This document shows, piece after piece, positions 18,401-26,454 of a DNA stretch of 34,522 bases; within the stretch, counting starts at the first letter, position 1; every line of letters starts with the position of its first letter. The notes beneath the pieces are model-generated. The model had not been told where the DNA came from. It saw only the letters and a program-made list of their open reading frames with translations, and did not search any database. The position numbers were made by a program, and so were the translations under genes. The DNA comes from Brasilonema bromeliae SPC951 (lineage in GTDB: Bacteria; Cyanobacteriota; Cyanobacteriia; Cyanobacteriales; Nostocaceae): the NCBI RefSeq assembly GCF_012912135.1, contig NZ_QMEB01000032.1:1-34522 (forward strand), given 5' to 3'.

Positions 18401-18946
18401 TCACAAAAAAGTAAACTTAAAGACATCGTAATCACCACCACGAAGCACTGATTCCGTGTGTTTACCTTGCAAGCGCTTACCGAGAACTTGCTCTATAAAT
18501 CCCCAAACAACACCGAGCGTGTAAGTACATTTACGCTCGGAACCTTGAGGCTCGCCCGCTGAACAAAAGGTTTCTGAAGTGTAAACATGAATAACATCGT
18601 CTTCTCTTATGACGTTATTAATGATGCACAAGCAAGTTCCGTCTTTACCTAAAGCTGTTTCGAGTTTGTAGCCAATATCCTCAAAGGAGCAGGATGATCC
18701 TGAGAAACATAATTCTTGTGCAAGATCTTTGCCGCGATGACGCCCAGCTGTAGTCAAGGCGATCGCAGCTGCCTTTTCACCTAAAGCTTTTTCTATTCCG
18801 GTAACTGCCGACTTAAAACAGATAATACTATTGAAGTCTCCAAGAATTGGACGTAGCTTTGCCTCTGATTTTACTAGAGCTTTGTCCTCATCTGGCAGCC
18901 CAACACGTCTTTCCGCTAAAGACAAGGCTTGTGGTTGTAAAGTCAT
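18401..18946 (-). CDS. V4R-like protein B (GTPase/Roadblock cluster)
   Basis: 181 residues with AGGAG about ten bases before the ATG. It shares with protein A the segments LRPILGDFNSIICFKSAVTG, TAGRHRGKDLAQEL, LGKDGTCLCIINNV, YTSETFCSAGEPQGS, CTYTLGVVWGFIEQVLGKRL and ESVLRGG. Both cysteines of the ETFC...CTYTLG pair are present. The first 30 residues are less conserved and charged. A and B are clearly duplicates of one another. As for A, the V4R-like assignment is by fold pattern; ligand unknown. The N-terminal region has no membrane helix, so it is cytoplasmic. Confidence 0.74.
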   Translation of the reverse strand: MTLQPQALSLAERRVGLPDEDKALVKSEAKLRPILGDFNSIICFKSAVTGIEKALGEKAAAIALTTAGRHRGKDLAQELCFSGSSCSFEDIGYKLETALGKDGTCLCIINNVIREDDVIHVYTSETFCSAGEPQGSERKCTYTLGVVWGFIEQVLGKRLQGKHTESVLRGGDYDVFKFTFL

Positions 18947-19408
18947 GTGATAGTTCTCCTAGTATCAACAAAAACCAGATTTCATCAAAAGAGCGCGTCT
19001 AGTCTAATTTGTTGGCTAAAAATTAATCGGTTGATGAGTCTGTTTTCCTTCTTCCTTGTGCCTCTGCACTCCTGCACCCTTGCAACTTCAATCCAACATT
19101 TTAGTGTGGACGCAGTACTACTCAATGTCTTTCTATATTTATAGTTAGGTAATTACTGATAATCCCAAAAAATACATATAATTGATACAAGTATTTATTA
19201 CTTAATATATTCCTAATAAATATTTACAATAAAATTAACAAAAAGTTGAAATATAAAGGTTTATTATCTATCCTGTAGATAAAAACCGACAGGCTGGTTT
19301 TAAGCGAGTCATAAAGTCCAAAAAAATTCTAGTTCACTTGAGCTTGCAGTGGTCTAGCTTGCTATGCTCACCACTTCCGACCTCTACCATTACTCCTCAG
19401 TGGCGCTG
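18947..19408. other. AT-rich spacer upstream of V4R-like B
   Basis: 462 bases without a supported gene. About 19140-19260 is very AT-rich, suiting a promoter region. A terminator for the upstream DUF4388 gene is described separately. Confidence 0.4.
19275..19302 (-). terminator. Rho-independent terminator of the DUF4388 gene
   Basis: On the minus strand AAAACC-AGCCTGTC-GGTTTTT forms a stem followed by a T-run. It lies about 110 bases after the DUF4388 stop codon, in the right orientation. Confidence 0.6.
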
Positions 19409-20434
19409 CTAAGTTTTGTTTCGACGAAAACTAAATAATCCTTGGAAGAACGACCGAATGACACGCAGCCAACCAACTAACTTTTGGAGAAACGACTGAG
19501 AGACATTTGTTTGGCCCGAAGAGTCTATGACTGGAGTTGGTAAGTTTTCTGCTACAAGAGTCGTTTCTGCTACTATGTTAGTTAACGCCTGCGTGTTATC
19601 GGTTTGACTGGAAGAGTCTACAATTGACTCTGGTAAATTTTCTGCTACAGAAGTCGTTTCTGTGACTTCGTTCCTTAAAATAGCAGTTGGGAAAACTTCT
19701 TCTGCTAGATCACTCATCAGGAGTTGAAAGGCAATCTGCTGCACTTTTTCTACAGCAAGTCCAAGTTGATTGGCAATTTCCCTCAAGGAAATGGTACCAT
19801 TCGCCAACTGCCAAACTTGCCATTCCAGAGAGTCTAACTGGAACTGAGGCTGAGTCATATTCTTATTTGACAGGATTAAACTTAACTCAGGCAGTTGTTC
19901 TGCTAGTAGACTCCAGTCTCGCAGCGATAAGCCGGAGGCTTGACGCTTCGCGTATCGCAAACCGATAAGTGTTACTTCAGTTGCTGGTAGACTCATGCCT
20001 GTCATCTCTGCTGAGGGTAAATCAGCTTCGGCATCAAATTCAAACTGACCATCCTTGAGTTCAAATAAAGCAGATACTTGATCTACAACCTGGGTACGAA
20101 ACAGTAGTTTCAGTTGTTCAGCTTGCAGCAGTCCTTGGAACTTGAGGCATAAACCTATCGGTGTGTTAACCCGACAGATCTTAGCCATTCTCAAAGTAAC
20201 ATCCTGGCTGACCCAGCCCCGTTGGGCGATCATTGAAACCAAGCCTTTTTCGTCTAGACGATCAGCAGCAGCCACAATCCGACCTTGATACAGCCAGATG
20301 TAATAAACTGGCATAAAACCAGTCACATCAGCAGTAATGGTACGAATTGTGAGTAATCCTGTGTTGTCTCCTTGCTCTAGCAATTGAAAGATTTTTGGCA
20401 AGGAAAATTCTGCTAAATTACCAGTAAATATCAT
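19409..20434 (-). CDS. DUF4388 (PATAN-domain) protein with duplicated linker and amphipathic tail
   Basis: 341 residues. Residues about 1-160 match DUF4388/PATAN: MIFTGNLAEFSLPKIFQLLE, then GLLTIRT, YIWLYQGRIVAAADRL and QGLLQAEQLKLLFRTQVVDQVSALFELKDGQFEF. A winged-helix-like part follows (about 200-245: WQVWQLANGTISLREIANQLGLAVEKV). Next are two similar ~25-residue linker units (TSVAENLPESIVDSSSQ and TLVAENLPTPVIDSSGQ). The last 27 residues, rich in Phe, Leu and Arg, may form an amphipathic membrane-touching helix. PATAN domains occur in response regulators and GTPase-linked proteins. No receiver domain is present here. Its role in the cluster is inferred as an adaptor. Confidence 0.85.
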   Translation of the reverse strand: MIFTGNLAEFSLPKIFQLLEQGDNTGLLTIRTITADVTGFMPVYYIWLYQGRIVAAADRLDEKGLVSMIAQRGWVSQDVTLRMAKICRVNTPIGLCLKFQGLLQAEQLKLLFRTQVVDQVSALFELKDGQFEFDAEADLPSAEMTGMSLPATEVTLIGLRYAKRQASGLSLRDWSLLAEQLPELSLILSNKNMTQPQFQLDSLEWQVWQLANGTISLREIANQLGLAVEKVQQIAFQLLMSDLAEEVFPTAILRNEVTETTSVAENLPESIVDSSSQTDNTQALTNIVAETTLVAENLPTPVIDSSGQTNVSQSFLQKLVGWLRVIRSFFQGLFSFRRNKT

Positions 20435-20595
20435 ATTAGTTTTACTTAGTAGTCTGACAGACTAGCAGGTTGAAATGTAAATTTTATATCTAGTACCTCT
20501 CTCAAAAATTTTGTCAGGGTATGAAATAAAGCTACGAAGTTAATAGACTGATAAGCTGTTTTTAATGAGAGTTATGCTGATAAGGCTTAATAAAT

Positions 20596-20634
20596 AAGCT
20601 AGGTCTTGTTGATAAAGTCAGACCTAGCTTTTTA
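20596..20634 (+). terminator. Orphan terminator-like hairpin, best on plus strand
   Basis: AAGCTAGGTCT (20596-20606) and AGACCTAGCTT (20620-20630) are perfect arms followed by TTT on the plus strand. All nearby genes run on the minus strand. On the minus strand the T-rich tail is weaker (TTATTTATT). It may terminate Roadblock 2, or a plus-strand small RNA. Confidence 0.5.
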
Positions 20635-20827
20635 CCCGTTGACAAATGGGAATTTCCCAGCGGCTTTGGTTAAAATTTTACAGGTCACAAAGCACGTGTG
20701 ACCTTCATAGGCAGCTAGGCGTTATGATCGACTTGATTGTACATCCAAATTTCTGCAATTTTCTGTAAATGTGCGCTGAAGTGCCACAATTTTAGTTAGC
20801 AGTTTCTAGCCGCTTGGTGAACTTTAA

Positions 20828-20910
20828 CAGTTATCAGTTATCAGTTATCAGTTATCAGTTATCACTGTTCACTGTTTACTGTTTACTGTTCACTGTTCAC
20901 TGTTCACTGA
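20828..20910. repeat. Heptanucleotide tandem repeats near the Roadblock 2 stop
   Basis: About five GTTATCA units run directly into about eight CTGTTCA/CTGTTTA units. This is the longest heptamer array in the window and ends 14 bases before the Roadblock 2 stop codon. Confidence 0.8.
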
Positions 20911-20923
20911 TTTAAAGGCAGAA

Positions 20924-21298
20924 TTAGTACATCATAGCCTTTCTCAATTCTGTAAGAACACGCTTAATTTCTAGCAAGAGCAAGCCCTGCTTGGCACTAT
21001 CACTTGCTAAAACGAGTAGTACAGCATCCTCGCCGCATCCATTGAGAATTCCAAAACCCTTGTCACCTTCAACATAAATCCGCTCTATATTGCCTCTGGT
21101 TAACTCACTCCCAATGCGTTCACCAAGAGATATCATAGCCGCAGCCATTGCTGATACCCGCTCTTCATCCATCCCGCCTGGTAAGCTTGAGGATAAAGTT
21201 AGACCATCGGGAGAAACAAGCACTGCACCTTGCACATCACTGGTTGCAGTGACAAAGTTTTGCAGAATGCTGCTAAGTTTTGCTGTGTTGATTGCCAT
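20924..21298 (-). CDS. Roadblock/LC7-domain protein 2
   Basis: 124 residues with AGGAG about seven bases before the ATG. The single Roadblock domain reads LQNFVTATSDVQGAVLVSPDG, LPGGMDEERVSAMAAAMISLGERIG, LTRGNIERIYVEGDKGFGIL and VLLVLASDSAKQGLLLLEIKRVL. It aligns along its whole length with Roadblock 1 and shares its helix-strand pattern with MglB, the partner of the polarity GTPase MglA. It lies between V4R-like C and the DUF4388 gene, so each Roadblock gene is preceded by a V4R-like gene. Partnership with the GTPase at 22937-23482 is inferred. Confidence 0.92.
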   Translation of the reverse strand: MAINTAKLSSILQNFVTATSDVQGAVLVSPDGLTLSSSLPGGMDEERVSAMAAAMISLGERIGSELTRGNIERIYVEGDKGFGILNGCGEDAVLLVLASDSAKQGLLLLEIKRVLTELRKAMMY

Positions 21299-21933
21299 CT
21301 TACACTCCTATGCAAGTTTTGATTTTGTAACCTGTAGATAATGTTTGGTTGCCAATTCAGTTTTCTATTTGACTACCTGCATTACAGGATTTTTCAAATG
21401 ATTAAACCACAAATCGTACAGTGGGCATTGTCCATAAAAGTCATTTGATGGACATGTGAAATATAGCGCTTCTGGTGTTGTGTGCAATATACGGTTGTAA
21501 TGAAAGTGCATGCACTTTCATTACATTATTCGTGGTAGTGTGTGTGATTCAAATGAGAACCGCTATATTCGTTCGTGGCAATGCTCACCAAAGTAGAAAA
21601 CCCCTGTAATAAGCTTGCAGGCAAATTCTATCTGTGTGAACAGAGTTTGGGTAAGAGGATGACTGCATTTGCTGTATTAATGATCATCCTCTAAATATAT
21701 GCGATGAGGCAGTGGGAGGCGAGAGTTTCACAGGCTTAGACGCCCGCCAGAAGACTTCCCGCAATCTGCCGCAACTGCCGTAAGCGCAGCGTCTGGTGGA
21801 GGAGATACCTGATAGCCCTCCGGGTTCGCCAGAGCATAGCCGCGTTGTCTTCAATTGGTTTGGTGCAGCACCGATAGCTTGCGTGGCGGAGCCATTCCAA
21901 TTGCTTCTTACCCTTACACCCCTTCTTTTTATT
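21299..21933. other. 635-bp spacer with several repeats
   Basis: No supported gene. It carries a foldback element with a 30-base palindrome (21460-21569), an inverted repeat AGAGGATGA/TCATCCTCT (21654-21692), and GC-rich dispersed repeat sequence (about 21700-21850, including CCCTCCGGGTTCG). The promoter of Roadblock 2 should lie near 21320-21400. Confidence 0.45.
21460..21569. repeat. 110-bp foldback element with a perfect 30-bp central palindrome
   Basis: The ends ATATAGCGCTTCT and AGAACCGCTATAT are inverted repeats with few mismatches. The centre (21496-21525) is a perfect palindrome with half-site TGTAATGAAAGTGCA and no spacer. There is no coding capacity. It looks like a MITE-type dispersed repeat, but could also form a cruciform or operator. 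Confidence 0.6.
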
Positions 21934-22425
21934 TCAAAGGGGTGTAAACTCGAACTCCGTTTGAAGATTTATTTGATCGGCAACAGGAACTTGTCGAGCT
22001 TGGTGGCGTCTTTGCATAACCTGATCGATAAAGCCACCCAGTATACCTAGGGTAAATGGGCACAAACGGCTTGAACCTCCGGTCTCACCAGACATTTCAA
22101 CTGGCTCGGTCACCTTTACCCTAATAAAGTTTTCTTGTTGAGAAACTTCTTCGATCATACACAGTCGTGTTCCTTCCATACCTAAACACAAGTTTAGGCG
22201 CTTTAGTATAGTTGGAAGATCTTGTGATTCCATTGATGCCCCAAGTGCTGTGGCAATTTTCTTACCGTAAGTACGACCCGCAGCACTAATTATAACTGCT
22301 GCAGCTTTGGAACCTAGGTTATCTTCTATGCCATCCAGCAAAGCTTTGTAGTCCATTACATTGACGAAATCTCCTAGCTGTGGTCTGAGAGTACAGGAAG
22401 TTGCCATCATACGGTGATCACTCAT
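21934..22425 (-). CDS. V4R-like protein C (GTPase/Roadblock cluster), divergent
   Basis: 163 residues from the ATG at 22425 (MSDHRMMATSCTLRPQLGDF). The frame is open further up to 22635, but that part translates a GC-rich dispersed repeat, so the shorter start is chosen. Core segments match A and B: LRPQLGDFVNVMDYKALLDG, AAGRTYGKKIATALGA, LGMEGTRLCMIEEV, CPFTLGILGGFIDQVM. The first cysteine of the ETFC...C pair is replaced (PVEMSGE), unlike in A and B. It directly follows the GTPase gene on the minus strand. Ligand and function unknown. Confidence 0.68.
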   Translation of the reverse strand: MSDHRMMATSCTLRPQLGDFVNVMDYKALLDGIEDNLGSKAAAVIISAAGRTYGKKIATALGASMESQDLPTILKRLNLCLGMEGTRLCMIEEVSQQENFIRVKVTEPVEMSGETGGSSRLCPFTLGILGGFIDQVMQRRHQARQVPVADQINLQTEFEFTPL

Positions 22426-22936
22426 AGAGAAAGAAATATTTGTCCAAAACTTGTAGATAGATGGTTTGGTTGATCGACGTGCCATAAAAAACCTGTCCCT
22501 TGCGGGCAATTTCTTAACCCGAAGGGCGCTGCTCTGGGCAACGGACTGGCTCCCCTGCCGCACTTCTGTTGTTTCACCAGTCTCTACGATGGGAAACCCG
22601 TCTCCATGTCTAGCGCTCAACAAACACTCGTTCACGTCCTGCTTACGAGTTTGTACTTAAGTCGCTGCTTTCTGGAACGTCTTGCACCCGAATTCCATTT
22701 AGCTCTAAAGGTTTTACGGCTATCTGGATAGGTTAAGGAGCTACTAATCAGGTGGTTATTTGCTGCCTGATGCCTTTGTTTAAGATAACATTAAAAATGA
22801 CATATTCAGGATAATTACTGATTTTTTTGGATGATGGGCTGAAAACACACCTTAAGGTTGATACCATACAATACAATTCGCTTAGAAAAAGTTATTTGTT
22901 GAGGCAAGCATTTGTAGGCATAAAAGCGCCCAGCTA
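22426..22936. other. Spacer between the GTPase gene and V4R-like C, with GC-rich repeat
   Basis: 511 bases. About 22490-22620 is GC-rich dispersed repeat DNA giving false open frames on both strands. A hairpin ATCAGG/CCTGAT (22747-22771) follows the GTPase gene but has no T-run. No gene is supported. Confidence 0.45.
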
Positions 22937-23482
22937 TCAGGTGGTGTGCTGGTAGTAGTTAGCAAATTCTTCGACGAGTGCATTCAAAGCTTGTTTGACC
23001 GAAGTCACCTCGGTAGCATTGACTGTAATTATTGGTGGTCGAGTTTTCTCATCGTCCAGTCCTAAGGCGATCGCCACATCTTCCGCTTCCCATGCATCTG
23101 GGCAATCAGTATGAGTCAATCCAATCAGATACGGAATTTGCACCCGTTGATTCATAAAGTTGAGTTGTTTACGACCATAGCGAAAATGGTGTGGACGGTG
23201 AGCTGCTACTAGCAAAATGTAAGCGTGGGCTTTTGCAATCAATATCTCCCACATATAGTCAAATCTACTTTGTCCTGGTGTGCCATACAGGTGAAGTGAT
23301 TGATTTGGTCCTATAGTCAGCCGCCCAAAATCCAAAGTGACTGTGGTTGTTTTCTTCAGTAGTCCAACTTCATCTGTCGCTTTCCTGTCAGTATCCACAA
23401 CTTCTATTTCACTAATTGTCCGAATCAAGGTTGTTTTCCCCGCACCCATACCTCCTGTCACCACTATACGTAGGATTTCCAT
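22937..23482 (-). CDS. Small Ras-like GTPase (COG2229/MglA-like)
   Basis: 181 residues, one GTPase domain. G1 is GGMGAGKTT (10-18). A switch threonine run TTTVTLDFG lies at 45-53. G3 is YGTPGQSRF (66-74), the GTPGQ form typical of COG2229 and MglA-like bacterial GTPases. The G4 position reads LTHTD (122-126) where NKxD is usual. The C-terminus INATE-like segment reads TVNATEVTSVKQAL. In bacteria, GTPases of this type pair with Roadblock proteins, and two Roadblock genes follow downstream. It is first of the same-strand cluster; a weak GGAG precedes the ATG. Nucleotide specificity and process are unknown. Confidence 0.9.
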   Translation of the reverse strand: MEILRIVVTGGMGAGKTTLIRTISEIEVVDTDRKATDEVGLLKKTTTVTLDFGRLTIGPNQSLHLYGTPGQSRFDYMWEILIAKAHAYILLVAAHRPHHFRYGRKQLNFMNQRVQIPYLIGLTHTDCPDAWEAEDVAIALGLDDEKTRPPIITVNATEVTSVKQALNALVEEFANYYQHTT

Positions 23483-23814
23483 CTATACTCTGCTACTCCA
23501 TACAACTTATATAATGCTGAACATTGATGTTTACTTGTGCCCAAAGTCGCTCACCGTTGCCCCGAATCTCCGATTCGCGTCAGCCTGTTCAGCAAACAAC
23601 AGGCGCTTGCGTATACGGACGATCGCTCTTGAGGAAAAACTACCATCAGCGAGCTTCCACACCTGTCACTCGAAAGGCTTCAAGTGGATTTGTGGTTGGT
23701 CTTGCGTAAGATTTTGTATTCCTGAACTAGTATGCAGCACTACATCACCCGGTACTTTATTTTTTATCTTACTTAGCTTTTACTCAAAAAAAGTTTACAA
23801 AACGCAACTAAAAT
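23483..23814. other. 332-bp spacer upstream of the GTPase gene, no gene seen
   Basis: Contains GC-rich dispersed repeat sequence (about 23550-23700) with spurious open frames and an A/T-rich end. The GTPase promoter should lie near 23490-23530. Confidence 0.45.
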
Positions 23815-25578
23815 TCAAAACTGATTCAGAAGTTCTATTAAACTGACATCTTGCACAGTACCGAGAACTCGATGACGCCGAGATAAGTTAGTCATCTGTT
23901 TGACAGAAACCCAAGCATAGCTTAAGGGTGGAAGTTCCGAAACCTGATGTACTCGCTTGCCGTGATGGGGAGTATAAAATTTGAGTAATACGTCAGATTT
24001 GCCTCTTATGTCTACAAAATTAACAGCAGATGAGTGTAAAACTTGAGCAATTGTAGGTTGTTGGATAAAGGCTTTGACATCAGGGTTGTAGTCGCCAAGA
24101 AAGCCACTACTACCAGCAGCAGCCAAAGATATCCAAACAGGAATTAACCAACTCGCTAACCAGTAACGAGAAGTTAGAGACTTTTTGCCCAGGTGGTAAC
24201 GACCAATCCATACTAAAGGTAATATTAACCAACTGGTTCCTGATACCAATGCCACGATAGCGTACTTATCAACTTGTGCATCACCCCAAACTAAAGCAAC
24301 CATTCCCACCCCTAACAGCAAAACACCTAGTACGCCAAAGGCATAACTCAGATTGCGAGGAAAACAGATGGGAGGAACTGGGGATGAGGACGATGAAGAG
24401 GATAAGAAAGTCATTTCTCGCCTTGCTCCCCCTGCTCCCGTTCGCGCAGCGTGTCCGGAGGACTCAGCTTCCCCTGCTCCCCTTGCTCTCTGTTGTTTTC
24501 TCATCCCTCCACTCAGCCAATTTAACCCTACAGCAGCAAACAAAGCGATGAATGGATACAGCAAAAGACTGTAGTGAGATAAACGAGTGGAAAAAAAACT
24601 TAGTTCGGCAAATAAAATGAGCGGATAGCCAACTAATAGGAGATGGTAGCGAGGAATAGGACGACGAATGAGCAAAACTAAGCCTAAAAGACTGAAAAAA
24701 AACCAAGGAAATGCTTTTAGGGGTATATCCCAGAAATAAAACCCTAACCCATTGTGAGCGCGTTCACCAGAACCTAATTTGAGAACAAAGTTAATTAATT
24801 GTCCAAAACTATCATCACCGTATCGTAACCAGCTAAACCATAACCAGATAAAGGTAGGAATTAACCCTACCACGAACCCGAAATACAACATTGGGTTTGC
24901 AAGATGACGATGACGGCGATGTTCCCATATGAGATAGGGTAGCAAAGCTATGATTGGCAAAAAAATCATAAAGCTTCTGACTAAAAAGCCCAAGCCAAAA
25001 CTCAAACCAGCAAGAAAGCACCAAACAAAGCCATATTTGGGGTGTAATTCTGCTTTCAGTAAAGACCAAATCGCGAAAAGAATCAGGAAAATAACAGGCA
25101 CATCTGGTGTGCCTAAACGGCAGTATTGTAGCCAGAGAAATTCTACACTCAAAATTGCCGCAGCAAGCCAAGCAAGTTTTTTCCCAAGAAGAATTTTGCC
25201 TATTTCATAGACAAGTTGTATGCTCAGAACACCAGCAATCATGCTTGGTAAGCGCGCACTCGCTTCACTGATGCCAAATAATCTGTAACAACTGGCTATT
25301 AACCAATAAGGACCAGGAGTTTTATGATGGGGAGTTGTCCAAGGATGTATCCAATCACCAGTGTCTATCATCAGGCGCGAGCGCCAAGCGTAAAGCCCTT
25401 CATCATGCGCCATCAGGCTACTCTCCCCAGAACTGAACAGCAATAAGGGTAGTGCCCAAATTAACAGCAAAACCAGGGGAAAAGCACTTAAAAAGCCGAT
25501 GGTAAGCTTGGTTTGATGAAACAAGTGTAATCTATGTAACATAAAATCATGGGCAGCCAAATTCTTCTTTTGGCTCAT
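23815..25578 (-). CDS. GT39-family membrane glycosyltransferase (ArnT/PMT-like)
   Basis: 587 residues with about ten or more membrane helices. The N-terminal loop DEGLYAWRSRLMIDTGDW, then HKTPGPYWLIASCYRLFG, the SEASARLPSMIAG segment and RLGTPDVPVIFLILFAIW, are GT39 hallmarks: DE near the first loop and a PxxxW segment. These enzymes move a sugar from a polyprenyl-phosphate carrier to lipid or protein on the outer face of the membrane. Residues about 356-404 are a low-complexity loop (RARGAGEAES, then a serine run) encoded by repeat-like DNA, in frame. Acceptor unknown. It lies upstream of the GTPase on the same strand and divergent from the methyltransferase. Confidence 0.85.
   Translation of the reverse strand: MSQKKNLAAHDFMLHRLHLFHQTKLTIGFLSAFPLVLLLIWALPLLLFSSGESSLMAHDEGLYAWRSRLMIDTGDWIHPWTTPHHKTPGPYWLIASCYRLFGISEASARLPSMIAGVLSIQLVYEIGKILLGKKLAWLAAAILSVEFLWLQYCRLGTPDVPVIFLILFAIWSLLKAELHPKYGFVWCFLAGLSFGLGFLVRSFMIFLPIIALLPYLIWEHRRHRHLANPMLYFGFVVGLIPTFIWLWFSWLRYGDDSFGQLINFVLKLGSGERAHNGLGFYFWDIPLKAFPWFFFSLLGLVLLIRRPIPRYHLLLVGYPLILFAELSFFSTRLSHYSLLLYPFIALFAAVGLNWLSGGMRKQQRARGAGEAESSGHAARTGAGGARREMTFLSSSSSSSPVPPICFPRNLSYAFGVLGVLLLGVGMVALVWGDAQVDKYAIVALVSGTSWLILPLVWIGRYHLGKKSLTSRYWLASWLIPVWISLAAAGSSGFLGDYNPDVKAFIQQPTIAQVLHSSAVNFVDIRGKSDVLLKFYTPHHGKRVHQVSELPPLSYAWVSVKQMTNLSRRHRVLGTVQDVSLIELLNQF
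24365..24510. repeat. Repeat-derived in-frame insertion inside the GT39 gene
   Basis: GC-rich sequence with GCTCCCCCTGCTCCC and GCGCAGCGTGTCCGGAGG, of the kind found in spacers of this genome, interrupts the coding region but keeps the frame. Edges are approximate. Confidence 0.5.
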
Positions 25579-25692
25579 GAATATTTTTGTGTCTATTTTT
25601 AAAATACGTATGGTGATATATCAATTGTTTCCACCAAACGGAATCAAAATTGACAAAACTTTGGAAAAATTGGAAAAACTTGTTCTTAAAAG

Positions 25693-26346
25693 ATGTTTAT
25701 GCCCCTGAAACCAGACGAACGCACTAAGCTAGACAGCACAGACGACAAGCTATTTTATGAATATCCCCGCTTTGTCACTCATGTGGACGAAGGTTTTATT
25801 CAACAGCTGACGGATTTATATCGCGAGCGCCTCAAACCCAATACCCGTATCTTGGACATGATGAGCAGTTGGGTGTCACATCTACCACAAGAGATACCTT
25901 TTGCCCATGTTGAGGGACACGGACTCAATGCAGAGGAACTAGCACGGAATCCTCAATTCAATCATTACTTTGTCCAAAATCTTAACGAAAATCCTCAACT
26001 ACCCCTCAAAGACCAAGATTTTGATGCCGTTCTTAACTGCGTTTCAGTACAGTATTTGCAATATCCAGAAGCGGTCTTTTCAGAAATTCACCGCATCCTC
26101 AAACCTGGTGGTGTGGCAATTTTCAGCTTTTCTAACCGCATGTTTTTTCAAAAAGCGATTCAAGCATGGCGAGAGGGTACAGAAGCCAGTAGAGTGGAAT
26201 TGGTAAAAAGCTATTTCTCTGCAGTTCCAGGACTTACACCTCCAGAGGTAATTGCTCGTCAGTCAAGTCTTCCTAATTTCTTACAGTGGATGGGTGTCGC
26301 AGGAGGCGATCCGTTTTATGCTGTTATTGCTTACCGTAGTCCTTAG
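25693..26346 (+). CDS. Class I SAM-dependent methyltransferase
   Basis: 217 residues, cytoplasmic. The core fold is visible: TRILDMMSSWVSHLP at motif I (the GxGxG is replaced by MMSSWVSH), HVEGHGLNAEELA, then FDAVLNCVSVQYLQYPEAVFSEIHRILKPGGVAIFSFSNRMF, the classic motif region after the fourth strand. The atypical motif I is seen in a cyanobacterial and plant family of methyltransferase-like proteins, so substrate and even activity are uncertain. It is divergent from the GT39 gene, with 114 bases between. A second ATG two codons in is an alternative start. Confidence 0.82.
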   Translation: MFMPLKPDERTKLDSTDDKLFYEYPRFVTHVDEGFIQQLTDLYRERLKPNTRILDMMSSWVSHLPQEIPFAHVEGHGLNAEELARNPQFNHYFVQNLNENPQLPLKDQDFDAVLNCVSVQYLQYPEAVFSEIHRILKPGGVAIFSFSNRMFFQKAIQAWREGTEASRVELVKSYFSAVPGLTPPEVIARQSSLPNFLQWMGVAGGDPFYAVIAYRSP

Positions 26347-26454
26347 TCATCGGTAATTGCGAAAAACAGTCATCAAAAAGTAAATTTTCCAGGTATTAGC
26401 CAAAACAAACGTCGATAATTTTCACAGAAAGCCAAGCAAAAAGAGGAGTCCAAT

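Larger units (their letters stand above)
20435..20923. other. Spacer between Roadblock 2 and the DUF4388 gene
   Basis: 489 bases without a supported gene. It contains a plus-strand hairpin with T-run (20596-20634) and heptamer repeats (20828-20910), listed separately. The DUF4388 promoter should be near its low-coordinate end. Confidence 0.4.

Noticed and set aside
20828-20910. Possible CRISPR array
   Set aside because: Units are seven bases and contiguous, without unique spacers, and no cas genes are near.
22426-22635. 70-residue N-terminal extension of V4R-like C
   Set aside because: It translates GC-rich dispersed repeat DNA and is absent from paralogs A and B.
23524-23846. Open frames in the spacer upstream of the GTPase
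   Set aside because: They lie in GC-rich repeats and overlap the ends of real genes, without family features.
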